A stretch of DNA of 64,000 bases, from assembly GCF_031626875.1 (NCBI RefSeq), contig NZ_JANDMF010000022.1, positions 1 through 64,000 on the forward strand. The letters run 5' to 3'. The notes under the pieces were generated by a model. The model had not been told where the DNA came from, did no database searches, and was given only the letters and a program-made list of their open reading frames with translations. The stretch is from Clostridium sp031626875 (GTDB lineage Bacteria; Bacillota; Clostridia; Clostridiales; Clostridiaceae). Position numbers and translations under genes: made by a program. Below are positions 54,728 through 62,565 of the stretch, in pieces. Numbering within the stretch: position 1 is the stretch's first letter; each line of letters opens with the position of its first letter.

Positions 54728-55513
54728 TTATATTATCACTGGTCCATTTTCATATAAATACTCAAACTCCTCATTATCTTTCTTCCTAATTTGCAAATTA
54801 CATTGTACATTTTGGGATAAATCAGGATGTAATTTCCATAATTTATAGAGTTTTGGGAGAAAAACTGGCCACATAGCTGCTTCGTATTCTCCATGAATTT
54901 CTCTATCTTCATTTGTTGGCATAGCATCTAAAGAATCTTTAATAAATGCTGGTGGCTCACTAATTCTTGTATTTACAGCTCCAGAAGTCACATGAATAAC
55001 TCCACCTTCAATATCTTCCCACATGTGAACATTTATATCTACAATTTCATTTTTATCATTAAATATTCCTTCGACAATTACATGCTCAAGTGCTGTTTTA
55101 AATGGAAAATAGCTAAGATTAAATCGATTAATAACAACTCCATTTCCTCCAAATACAGGTTTACCTGGCACCATTGCCTCTGAAATCATATGTGCTGAAT
55201 TTAAAAAACCATATTCTGCAGGAGATTTTACCCAACTAAATCTCTTATGTGCACCTGGTGCCCATAGATAATAGCACTTCTCCATATTTACCCAGAACCA
55301 ATCTAGCATTTCTGCTGTAACTCCTGGAATAAAATGCTGACATTCCTTAATTGGAATATATCCTTTTTCTTTAAATTCATCTTTTAATTCTAAAGCAGAC
55401 ATTAATGATTTAGGCTTATCTAAAGGTTTGAAATTTAGTGTTTTTACATTAATATTATCTTGAAAAGGTATATATGTTTGTCCCCCATTAGGGACATATT
55501 TCATATTCTCCAT
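54728..55513 (-). CDS. 2,4-diacetylphloroglucinol hydrolase (PhlG) / phloretin hydrolase family protein
   Basis: 261 residues, cytoplasmic. The family signs I can see are the Trp/Tyr-rich LDWFWVNMEKCYYLWAPGAH near 70-89, LEHVIVEG near 142-149, and the late H-x3-E zinc motif (His207, Glu211) leading into WPVFLPKLYKLW. PhlG uses two His and two Glu for zinc, the second pair spaced H-x3-E; His89 is the likely first ligand. This family breaks a C-C bond between a phloroglucinol ring and an acyl group. I first considered acetoacetate decarboxylase, but its motifs are absent. Last gene of a six-gene reductase operon. Exact substrate is inference. Confidence 0.65.
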   Translation of the reverse strand: MENMKYVPNGGQTYIPFQDNINVKTLNFKPLDKPKSLMSALELKDEFKEKGYIPIKECQHFIPGVTAEMLDWFWVNMEKCYYLWAPGAHKRFSWVKSPAEYGFLNSAHMISEAMVPGKPVFGGNGVVINRFNLSYFPFKTALEHVIVEGIFNDKNEIVDINVHMWEDIEGGVIHVTSGAVNTRISEPPAFIKDSLDAMPTNEDREIHGEYEAAMWPVFLPKLYKLWKLHPDLSQNVQCNLQIRKKDNEEFEYLYENGPVII

Positions 55514-55536
55514 ATTAATTGTTCTCCTTTCAATTT

Positions 55537-56499
55537 TTAAGAATTTATTTCTATTGCAGTTTTATTAGCTCTTCTACCCATAACTACTTTTTTAATTAAC
55601 CATGGTGTTACAATGGCACTTATCACAACTACAAATGCTAATTGTGCAATTGCATCATTCACATATTGTAAATATCTACTATCACTTTCCACCATTAAAC
55701 TAGGTACTGTCATAGCTAAACCAGCGACACAACTTATTGCTGTTGCAGAATGCCCACGTTGTTTAAGTAACTTTGTATCAACTAGATATAGAGGAATAAA
55801 ATTAATTATCATATATACTAAAAATAAAAGTATTCCTTTACCAATTGATTGAATAGCTAATTGTAAATTTATATTAACCCCAAGACAAAATCCCATAAAT
55901 GGTATTAATACTTTGATTCCATCTTTTGAAAACTCTCTTATCTTAGGATCTAAACAACCTAAAATCATTCCTAATAATAGAGGTAAAAGTGTAGCTGCAA
56001 TACTTTTATAATCTATCCCATTTCCATTAGCAAACCCTAAAATGCAAACTGGTAAAAATGGAAGACCTATCACATTAAGCAATACATAATTAACTCTATC
56101 TATTTCATCCCCATAGTCATTCATAAGTGCTATATAAAGCCCTGGATTACAACTTGTTAGACACGCTACCCAAGCTAGTGTGGATATACCAGCTACTCCA
56201 TCCATTCCAAAGATTTTCATTATTAATATTCCTGATATAATCCCAATAAAGGCTTTTAACCCACTTAATATCCCACCTCTTTTTAAGCAAAGAAGTATTT
56301 GTTTAGGTTTAATTTGAATTCCAGTAAACACAAGCATCATACCAACTACACACATGGTTCCCTTACTTGTAAAAGTTGCTGTTAGTGGATTTCCTATCTG
56401 CAAAACATTAGGTATAAAGGTATTGATAATTGCAGCAATAGCCATTGGTATTACCATGGTTCCTCCAGGTATTTTTTGTACACGTTCTAGAATATTCAT
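55537..56499 (-). CDS. KdgT-like 2-keto-3-deoxygluconate permease family transporter
   Basis: 320 residues, about ten hydrophobic helices, beginning RVQKIPGGTMVIPMAIAAI, which is characteristic of the KdgT family; SCNPGLYIALMNDYGDE and a Gly-rich last third also fit. Known members import 2-keto-3-deoxygluconate with protons. No KDG kinase or aldolase lies nearby and the gene sits between flavin/Fe-S reductases and the hydrolase, so here it may carry a different carboxylate or phenolic. 23 nt upstream of the hydrolase gene. Confidence 0.8.
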   Translation of the reverse strand: MNILERVQKIPGGTMVIPMAIAAIINTFIPNVLQIGNPLTATFTSKGTMCVVGMMLVFTGIQIKPKQILLCLKRGGILSGLKAFIGIISGILIMKIFGMDGVAGISTLAWVACLTSCNPGLYIALMNDYGDEIDRVNYVLLNVIGLPFLPVCILGFANGNGIDYKSIAATLLPLLLGMILGCLDPKIREFSKDGIKVLIPFMGFCLGVNINLQLAIQSIGKGILLFLVYMIINFIPLYLVDTKLLKQRGHSATAISCVAGLAMTVPSLMVESDSRYLQYVNDAIAQLAFVVVISAIVTPWLIKKVVMGRRANKTAIEINS

Positions 56500-56524
56500 T
56501 TACTTTCATTCACCCTTTTCTTCC

Positions 56525-57628
56525 TTATCTTTTGCATGGTATAGGCTTTTGAGGACATCTAGGTTTTATTGCTCCTGCCTTAACAATTGCGCCTTCATCA
56601 CAAGCTTCCATACATTTTCCACACTGACTACATTCATCTTGATCAATTACATGAATAAATTTTTTCTTTCCAAGAATTGCATCATCATCACATTCATCTG
56701 TACAATCTGTACAACCTATACATTTATCTGCAAGAATATGATAAGTTACAAATTTACTACAAATTCCTGCTCTACAAGATTTTTTAGTAATATGCTCTTC
56801 TATTTCAACCTTAAAATTTTTCATTGCACTTATTATAGTAGAAGAAAGTGTTCCATCAACTTCACAAAGTACTTGATCTTTCATTTCATTGCAAAGGTCT
56901 AGCAATAAAGCAATATCGCTTGCTTTTCCTTTTTTAAGAGAAATATCTGATAGAATCATATTAATTTGTGTAACACCTTCAAAGCCAAAAACACATCTTC
57001 CACAAGATTCCTTTGTATATATTTCTGCAATGTGTTTTAACTTGTCTAAAATACAATCATTCTCATCTAATATCGAAATATAATCTGTAGTAAGTTCAAT
57101 TTCCTTCTCCAAATCAGATTCTCCTAAAAATATTCCCATAGGATAACCTAAATACATTCCTTTAAAGTTTCCTTTTACCTCAGCTACTTCTAAAATTTCT
57201 TTTCCTGAACTCTTCTTTTTAAAAGTATATTTTCCTTTTTTATTTACTCTTCCATCTATATATACATTCTTTGTTTCCACATCTAATAACATTTCTACAG
57301 TATATACTGACTTGTCTTCTTCTTTCGATGAAGGTATTGGTTTTTCACCCTCAATAACTTTTAAGATTGCACTAGAATTTCTATATACAAACCTAAAATT
57401 GCTATTAACTAAAATAATCTTTAAATTCATACCTGGATAATTTTTAGCTTCTGTTTGTAATTTTGATTGTAGTTCTTTTTCTTTTTCATCTAAAATAATA
57501 TAATTTGTTTCTGCTTTTTTTGAATTTATAGATTCTAAAACTTCACAAGTTCTATTCTTTAAAATATCATTTGAAACTGGTGCTTCTTTATATGCTGATA
57601 CTGCATTACATATTAAATATTTACTCAT
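56525..57628 (-). CDS. Truncated NuoF-like Fe-S protein with ferredoxin tail
   Basis: 367 residues. No NADH/FMN glycine-rich loop is present, so the usual first half of NuoF is missing; a SLBB-like middle (VYIDGRVNKKGKYTF) leads to the Fe-S region ESCGRCVFGFEG with Cys209 and Cys212, where the third Cys of the normal CxxCxxC is Gly215. Then follow two ferredoxin clusters, CIGCTDCTDECDDDAI and CSQCGKCMEACDEGAI. It would relay electrons between the NuoG-GltD fusion next to it and a flavoprotein reductase. GAGGAGG site. Confidence 0.75.
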   Translation of the reverse strand: MSKYLICNAVSAYKEAPVSNDILKNRTCEVLESINSKKAETNYIILDEKEKELQSKLQTEAKNYPGMNLKIILVNSNFRFVYRNSSAILKVIEGEKPIPSSKEEDKSVYTVEMLLDVETKNVYIDGRVNKKGKYTFKKKSSGKEILEVAEVKGNFKGMYLGYPMGIFLGESDLEKEIELTTDYISILDENDCILDKLKHIAEIYTKESCGRCVFGFEGVTQINMILSDISLKKGKASDIALLLDLCNEMKDQVLCEVDGTLSSTIISAMKNFKVEIEEHITKKSCRAGICSKFVTYHILADKCIGCTDCTDECDDDAILGKKKFIHVIDQDECSQCGKCMEACDEGAIVKAGAIKPRCPQKPIPCKR

Positions 57629-57643
57629 GCTTCTTTTCCTCCT

Positions 57644-59734
57644 CTAATACTCATTCCACAACTTAGAAGTCTTTAAGTTTAATCTTAAGTCACATTGTAA
57701 ACAACGACTTGCTTCACACATTGCAGCTTCTTTAGATAAAGTTTTTTCCACAGTTTCAAAATTACATTTTCTCTTTTCAGCATTTAGAATTTCTGGTTTA
57801 ATTCTTTCTAACTTAGAAAACCCAGAACATCTTCCAATATATGAATCAGGCTTTTTATCATCTAATAATTTCTCAGAAATATCACCATCTCCACCTAAAT
57901 ACTTATCAATTGATTCAGCACTTTTACGACCTGCTGCAATTGCTGATATTACTGATTTGGTGCCTGTAACTACATCACCAGCTGCAAAAATTCCTTGTAC
58001 ACTAGTTTCTAAATCTTCATTTGTCTTAATGTATGGTCCATGAGTTAATTCTATTTCCATATCTTCTGTTCCAGCAGGTCTTTGTCCAACCGCAAAAATA
58101 ACATTATCTACTGATATTACTTCATTAGATCCTTCTACTAATTCAATAACTGCTTTTCTATCACTGTCAAAATAGAACTTTTTAACTTTTTGAAGTTCCA
58201 CACCTTCTACAACATCGCTACCAGTGATTCTTAAAAATGAATGTGCATCATGTAAAATAATACCTTCTTCTTTTCCTTCTTCAATTTCATCTTTTGTAGC
58301 TGTTATTTGCTCTAAATTTTCAAGACATGCTATATGAACTTCTTTTGCACCTAATCTTAATGCTGTTCTAGCACAATCATAGGCAACATTACCACCACCT
58401 AAAACCATTACTCTCTCTTTCAATTCTACAGATTTTCCAATACGTACATTCTTAAGAAAATCAGTATTTACATATACTCCCATTAAGTCATTTCCTTCTA
58501 TTGGTAGTTCAGTACCTTTATGTGTACCAATAGAAACAAGAACTGAGTCATAACCTTTCTCTAATAACTTTTTTGGTGTGTCTATTTTACTATTAGTTTC
58601 AATTTTTACTCCTGCTTCAACTATATCTTCAATTTCTTTATCAAGTAATTCGTCAGGTAAGCGATATGCTGGAATTCCATAACGACATTGCCCACCAGCT
58701 TTTGGATTTTCTTCAAACACTGTAACCGCGTGTCCTTTTTTAACAAGATAATATGCTGATGTTAATCCAGTTGGTCCAGCACCTATTACTGCAACCTTTT
58801 TTCCTGTTGGTTCTGATTTTCTTACTCTTCTCTTCCAAGCACCATCATCCTCTACAGCAGCTGCTTTTTTTAATTTACAAACTGAAATTGGATTTCCTAG
58901 TTCATTTCTCTTACAGTTATCTTCACATATGTGATTGCAAATACTTCCTAATGTTTCTGGAAAAGGAACCTTTTCACGTATTACTGCAGTTGCTTTTGAA
59001 AACTCTCCGTTTTTAATATAGCGAATGTATCTTGGAATATCTGTATGTGCTGGACAAGAAGCTCTACATGGAACTACCGAATTGCTATATGATACATCTT
59101 CTTTCATCAAACCTATTGCATCCATAATTGAGCCTGTTGGACATACTTCTATACAAGCACCACAAAATCTACATCCAGCCTCTTCAAGTGATACATTTCC
59201 ATCAATCCCCACACGTATACCATCTTTTGTTCTTTGATAATCTAAAACCTTTACTCCTCTTAGTTCTCTACAAGCTCTAATACATCTTCCACACCTAATA
59301 CATCTTGTAAATAGATGCTGTATCATTGGATTACTTGTATCATTAGCAACAGTTCTTGTTTTTTTTCTCCATCTTTCTGCACTAACGCCCATATACTGAT
59401 ATAAAGATTGTAATTCACACTTACCATACTTAGGGCATCCTGTACAATCTGCTGGATGTGTTGCTAAAATTAACTCCATAGCCATTTTTCTAGTTTTATC
59501 AGCTTTCTCAGATTTAACTTTTACTACCATACCTTCCTCTATTATTGTCTTGCAGGCAGGTACAGCATTATTTATGCCCTCTACTTCTACTGAACATAAA
59601 CGACATCCACCAACTGCTTCTAAGTCTGGATGTTTACACAAATGTGGAATATAGATTCCAGCTTCAAGGGCAGCATCCAATATCGATACTCCTTCTTTTG
59701 CATCTATTTCCTTATCATCTAAAATAATCTTCAT
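57644..59734 (-). CDS. NuoG N-domain / GltD-type FAD oxidoreductase fusion
   Basis: 696 residues. Order: 2Fe-2S ferredoxin (Cys33, 44, 47, 61, the NuoG spacing), His93-x3-Cys97-x2-Cys100-x5-Cys106 cluster, two 4Fe-4S motifs (CIRCGRCIRAC, CRFCGACIEVC), GltD-type adaptor with CRASCPAHTDIP and CNHICEDNC, FAD fold VAVIGAGPTGLTSAYYL and NAD(P)H fold VMVLGGGNVAYDCA, then IFAAGDVVTG. Such fusions take electrons from NAD(P)H and pass them through Fe-S chains, sometimes in bifurcating complexes. AAGGAGG site. Paired with the NuoF-like gene. Confidence 0.87.
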   Translation of the reverse strand: MKIILDDKEIDAKEGVSILDAALEAGIYIPHLCKHPDLEAVGGCRLCSVEVEGINNAVPACKTIIEEGMVVKVKSEKADKTRKMAMELILATHPADCTGCPKYGKCELQSLYQYMGVSAERWRKKTRTVANDTSNPMIQHLFTRCIRCGRCIRACRELRGVKVLDYQRTKDGIRVGIDGNVSLEEAGCRFCGACIEVCPTGSIMDAIGLMKEDVSYSNSVVPCRASCPAHTDIPRYIRYIKNGEFSKATAVIREKVPFPETLGSICNHICEDNCKRNELGNPISVCKLKKAAAVEDDGAWKRRVRKSEPTGKKVAVIGAGPTGLTSAYYLVKKGHAVTVFEENPKAGGQCRYGIPAYRLPDELLDKEIEDIVEAGVKIETNSKIDTPKKLLEKGYDSVLVSIGTHKGTELPIEGNDLMGVYVNTDFLKNVRIGKSVELKERVMVLGGGNVAYDCARTALRLGAKEVHIACLENLEQITATKDEIEEGKEEGIILHDAHSFLRITGSDVVEGVELQKVKKFYFDSDRKAVIELVEGSNEVISVDNVIFAVGQRPAGTEDMEIELTHGPYIKTNEDLETSVQGIFAAGDVVTGTKSVISAIAAGRKSAESIDKYLGGDGDISEKLLDDKKPDSYIGRCSGFSKLERIKPEILNAEKRKCNFETVEKTLSKEAAMCEASRCLQCDLRLNLKTSKLWNEY

Positions 59735-59758
59735 TTGATATTCCTCCTTAAAAAGTTA

Positions 59759-59779
59759 GCAGGCAATTTTATTGCCTGC
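59759..59779 (-). other. G+C-rich stem-loop inside the reductase operon
   Basis: Perfect 9-bp stem GCAGGCAAT / ATTGCCTGC with a 3-nt loop, then TAACTTTTTAAGGAGG on the minus strand, just before the NuoG-GltD gene. It may act as a partial terminator or processing site that lowers expression of the downstream genes relative to the first two. Confidence 0.5.
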
Positions 59780-59794
59780 CAAGATACCTCTTAG

Positions 59795-61276
59795 TTAAAA
59801 ATCACTTAATTTTGCTGCTGCATTTTCTCCAGCGATACGTCCACTATTTAAGCAGAATCCCATTGTATTTCCTGGTAAAGTAAATGGATAACTATCTCCA
59901 AAAATATTACAAGCATCTGTTCCAACAGCATAAAGGCCTGGAATCACCTTATAATCTTGTGCCATAACTTCGGTTTTATGATTAATAAGGATTCCACCTA
60001 ATGAACCATATGCCCCAACATTTTGACGACAGCAATAGAATGGTCCTTTTTTGATTGGATTCATATATCTCCTATCTTTCTCAAATAGTTCATCAAATCC
60101 TTCATCACACATATCATTGTATTCCTCTACTTGAGCTACTAATCCAGCTACATCAATACCTGCATTTTCTGCTAATTCTTCAATAGTTTCACCTTGAGAT
60201 ATTGGCTCATATCCAGCTTCTATATCTCTTTCCCATTGCTCATCAAACTGATCAAATAAGTCATGTGGATGTACATGGGATACTATTTCTGGCCCTTTTT
60301 TCTTATATTTCTTAAGCATTTTACTATCAAATATTGCATAAGCTACACTTCCAGGTTGTGCAGTAATTGCATTTCCAGTAAATGTTGTATTAGCAATCTG
60401 ATCTTCTGGCATAAATCTTTGTCCAAGTTTATTTACCCATAAACATGGTTGACGAAATGCTCCATCAAGGATAAAGTGATTCATATTATCAGGTAATTGG
60501 TACATTAATTCCATATTACATGATGTATGACCTGCACCTGCTTCCCATGCCATTTTTATTCCATCGCCTTTCATACCTGGAATAGCAAAATTAAAAATAG
60601 TTTTTCCAAATTCATATCCTGTTTCATCTTTAATCATCTGAGGATTATCTCCAAATCCACCTGTTGCCAAAATAACTGATTTAGCTCTTGCTTCAATTTC
60701 TTCTCCTGCTTTGTCTTTGGCTAATATTCCAGATGCCTGTCCATTCTCCATTATTATCTTACTAACAGGTGTTTCAAAAATAATTTCAACTCCTAATTCT
60801 ATAGCTTTTTCAGTCATTCTCTTTGTCATTGTAGAAGCTGAACGTGGCCCTGGCTCTCCCCCTCCTTCTGGTTTTACAACATGCCATGTAAATTCACCAT
60901 CTGAATATGCTCTTGTATTTTCTGGTGCACTAAAAGCCCTTTGAACTCCAGCAAACTCAACTCCCATATCCATAAGCCATTCTATTGTATCTCCAGACTT
61001 AAAATAATAATCACGTACCATACGAGCATCTACATTGTAATGTGTAAAATACATATGCTTTCTAAATGCTTCTCCTGGAGTAAGTGATATCATGTGATTT
61101 TTTTGAATTGGTGATCCTATACCAAGTGGCCCCATTCCCATATTTGCAGCTCCACCTGTTGTATTTGATTTTTCAAACACAGTTACTTTTGCACCATTTT
61201 CTGCTGCTGAAATGGCTGCTGCTAATCCTGAAAGGCCCCCAGCAACTACAATTACATCTGTTTCTATACTTCTCAT
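59795..61276 (-). CDS. FrdA-like FAD-dependent reductase
   Basis: 493 residues, cytoplasmic. FAD-binding N-terminus VIVVAGGLSGLAAAISAAENG, internal VILATGGFGDN, and C-terminal ALPGNTMGF-type FAD cap (FTLPGNTMGFCLNSGRIAGE). This is the fumarate reductase / urocanate reductase / 3-ketosteroid dehydrogenase superfamily, which adds or removes hydrogen across a C=C next to a carbonyl or carboxylate. There is no cytochrome or flavin-transfer domain and no Tat signal, so electrons must come from soluble partners such as the adjacent Fe-S proteins. GGAGG site. Confidence 0.87.
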   Translation of the reverse strand: MRSIETDVIVVAGGLSGLAAAISAAENGAKVTVFEKSNTTGGAANMGMGPLGIGSPIQKNHMISLTPGEAFRKHMYFTHYNVDARMVRDYYFKSGDTIEWLMDMGVEFAGVQRAFSAPENTRAYSDGEFTWHVVKPEGGGEPGPRSASTMTKRMTEKAIELGVEIIFETPVSKIIMENGQASGILAKDKAGEEIEARAKSVILATGGFGDNPQMIKDETGYEFGKTIFNFAIPGMKGDGIKMAWEAGAGHTSCNMELMYQLPDNMNHFILDGAFRQPCLWVNKLGQRFMPEDQIANTTFTGNAITAQPGSVAYAIFDSKMLKKYKKKGPEIVSHVHPHDLFDQFDEQWERDIEAGYEPISQGETIEELAENAGIDVAGLVAQVEEYNDMCDEGFDELFEKDRRYMNPIKKGPFYCCRQNVGAYGSLGGILINHKTEVMAQDYKVIPGLYAVGTDACNIFGDSYPFTLPGNTMGFCLNSGRIAGENAAAKLSDF

Positions 61277-61314
61277 TATAATTCCTCCATTACTATCCGT
61301 ACTTAAACTTAATT

Positions 61315-62250
61315 TTATCTTTCTGGCTTAGAGCCTTTAACAAAGTTCTTATAACTTTCCATACGTTTTTTATAATCTTCTGACTTCTTCAATTTCATGC
61401 TTATCTCAACAGTCTTTTTAATATCATCAGCATGTATAAACTTACCACTTAAAGTATCATGGGCATGTTCTAATTGCTCTTCTGGAAATTCAAATCTTAC
61501 CTTACCATCAACAACTTTAACATCACCTTCTATTCCACACATACAACATACAGCATGAGTAGATTCTCTATCTAAGAAAAAGTTTCTACTATGACAATGT
61601 GGGCATACACCTTCTTCTCCTTTATATTCTGCATTCTCAATATCTTTAGCTGCTTTTGCAAGATTTAAGCCTATTTCACGAATCTTTTCTACCTTTTCAT
61701 TATCCACAACAATTCCTGTAGAAAAAGGAAATACTTCATTATTTATAACTTTCCACATAGGTGTTAATGCTTGTATTGCTGAATCACATTGAAATCTTGT
61801 AACCCAATCTGATCCACCAATTCCTATATAAGAAATTACTTTATCCTTCAAAATTCTTGGATCTGGAGCTTTCCCTCCTGTTGTTTCTGCAATTTTAGCT
61901 GCTACAACGTTATTTCCTCTATCCATTCTTGGCCCAAAACGATCTCTTATTGCAAGGAACTTACTTGGTGCACCTTTACAGAAGATAGGATTTGCAAATA
62001 GTATTCCATCTGCATCTAACATTTTATCTAATAACCAATCAAAATCATCCTTTAATACACACATGTTACCTTTTCCTGTCATAAGTGAATTAACACATGC
62101 TGTACATCCAGTACAATGTTTTATTTCTAAATCTGCTAATTGAATAAATTCAACCTCTGCCCCTATTTCCTTTGCAGCCATTAAAGCTTCTTTGCACATA
62201 GCATCATTATTGCTGTCTCTTCTTCCACCTGAAATTCCTAATATCTTCAT
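61315..62250 (-). CDS. Flavodoxin-fold NAD(P)H reductase with C-terminal zinc ribbon
   Basis: 311 residues. Flavodoxin-like FMN domain about 1-190 (ILGISGGRRDSNNDAM phosphate loop, CTGCTACVNSL with three Cys, FANPIFCKGAPSKF), then a ribbon CPHCHSRNFF...CCMCGIEG at about 215-240 and a helical tail. It resembles iron-sulfur flavoproteins and NADPH:FMN reductases; the three-Cys group could hold an Fe-S cluster. GGAGGG site. First gene of the operon, so it may donate electrons to the reductases behind it. Confidence 0.8.
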   Translation of the reverse strand: MKILGISGGRRDSNNDAMCKEALMAAKEIGAEVEFIQLADLEIKHCTGCTACVNSLMTGKGNMCVLKDDFDWLLDKMLDADGILFANPIFCKGAPSKFLAIRDRFGPRMDRGNNVVAAKIAETTGGKAPDPRILKDKVISYIGIGGSDWVTRFQCDSAIQALTPMWKVINNEVFPFSTGIVVDNEKVEKIREIGLNLAKAAKDIENAEYKGEEGVCPHCHSRNFFLDRESTHAVCCMCGIEGDVKVVDGKVRFEFPEEQLEHAHDTLSGKFIHADDIKKTVEISMKLKKSEDYKKRMESYKNFVKGSKPER

Positions 62251-62304
62251 ATTCTATCCCTCCATTTGTTTATGTGCTTTCAAAATTTTCAAACTATTTA
62301 GTAT

Positions 62305-62379
62305 TCGTTAATATTTTAACACGTTAAAAATGGATAAAATATCTATTTTCATACCCTATTAGCTGCAATATTTTATCCA
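62305..62379. promoter_or_regulatory. Rex-like box and inverted repeat upstream of the reductase operon
   Basis: TCGTTAATATTTTAACAC at 62305-62322 matches the Rex consensus at 12 of 14 positions with a perfect GTTAA-N4-TTAAC core. Farther upstream TGGATAAAATAT (62331-62342) and ATATTTTATCCA (62368-62379) form a perfect 12-bp inverted repeat 25 nt apart, a possible site for a second regulator, such as the divergent AraC-type protein. Confidence 0.55.
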
Positions 62380-62565
62380 CTTTTAATTGAAAATTTTCCT
62401 TCTATTAATTTCAAGATAATTTTTTACAGTTAAAATATTAATTTTTTACACATTTTTCTTATTTATTGCTTTGATAGTATTACATTCCTTTATTAACAAT
62501 GTTATAATGCTATAATGTTATATTTCTATTACATCAACTACTATTTTTTACTATGGAGGCATTTA
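62380..62565 (+). other. Upstream region of the AraC-GH39 gene
   Basis: AT-rich DNA with two TATAAT hexamers at 62503-62508 and 62511-62516, candidate -10 boxes for the plus-strand gene, though no good -35 is seen. A degenerate GTTAA-N4-TTAAT lies at 62429-62442. No coding sequence. Confidence 0.35.

Noticed and set aside
54728..55513. Acetoacetate decarboxylase, considered for this gene in a solventogenic Clostridium
   Set aside because: The active-site Lys region and overall pattern of that enzyme are absent, while the PhlG-type H-x3-E and FLPKLY tail are present.
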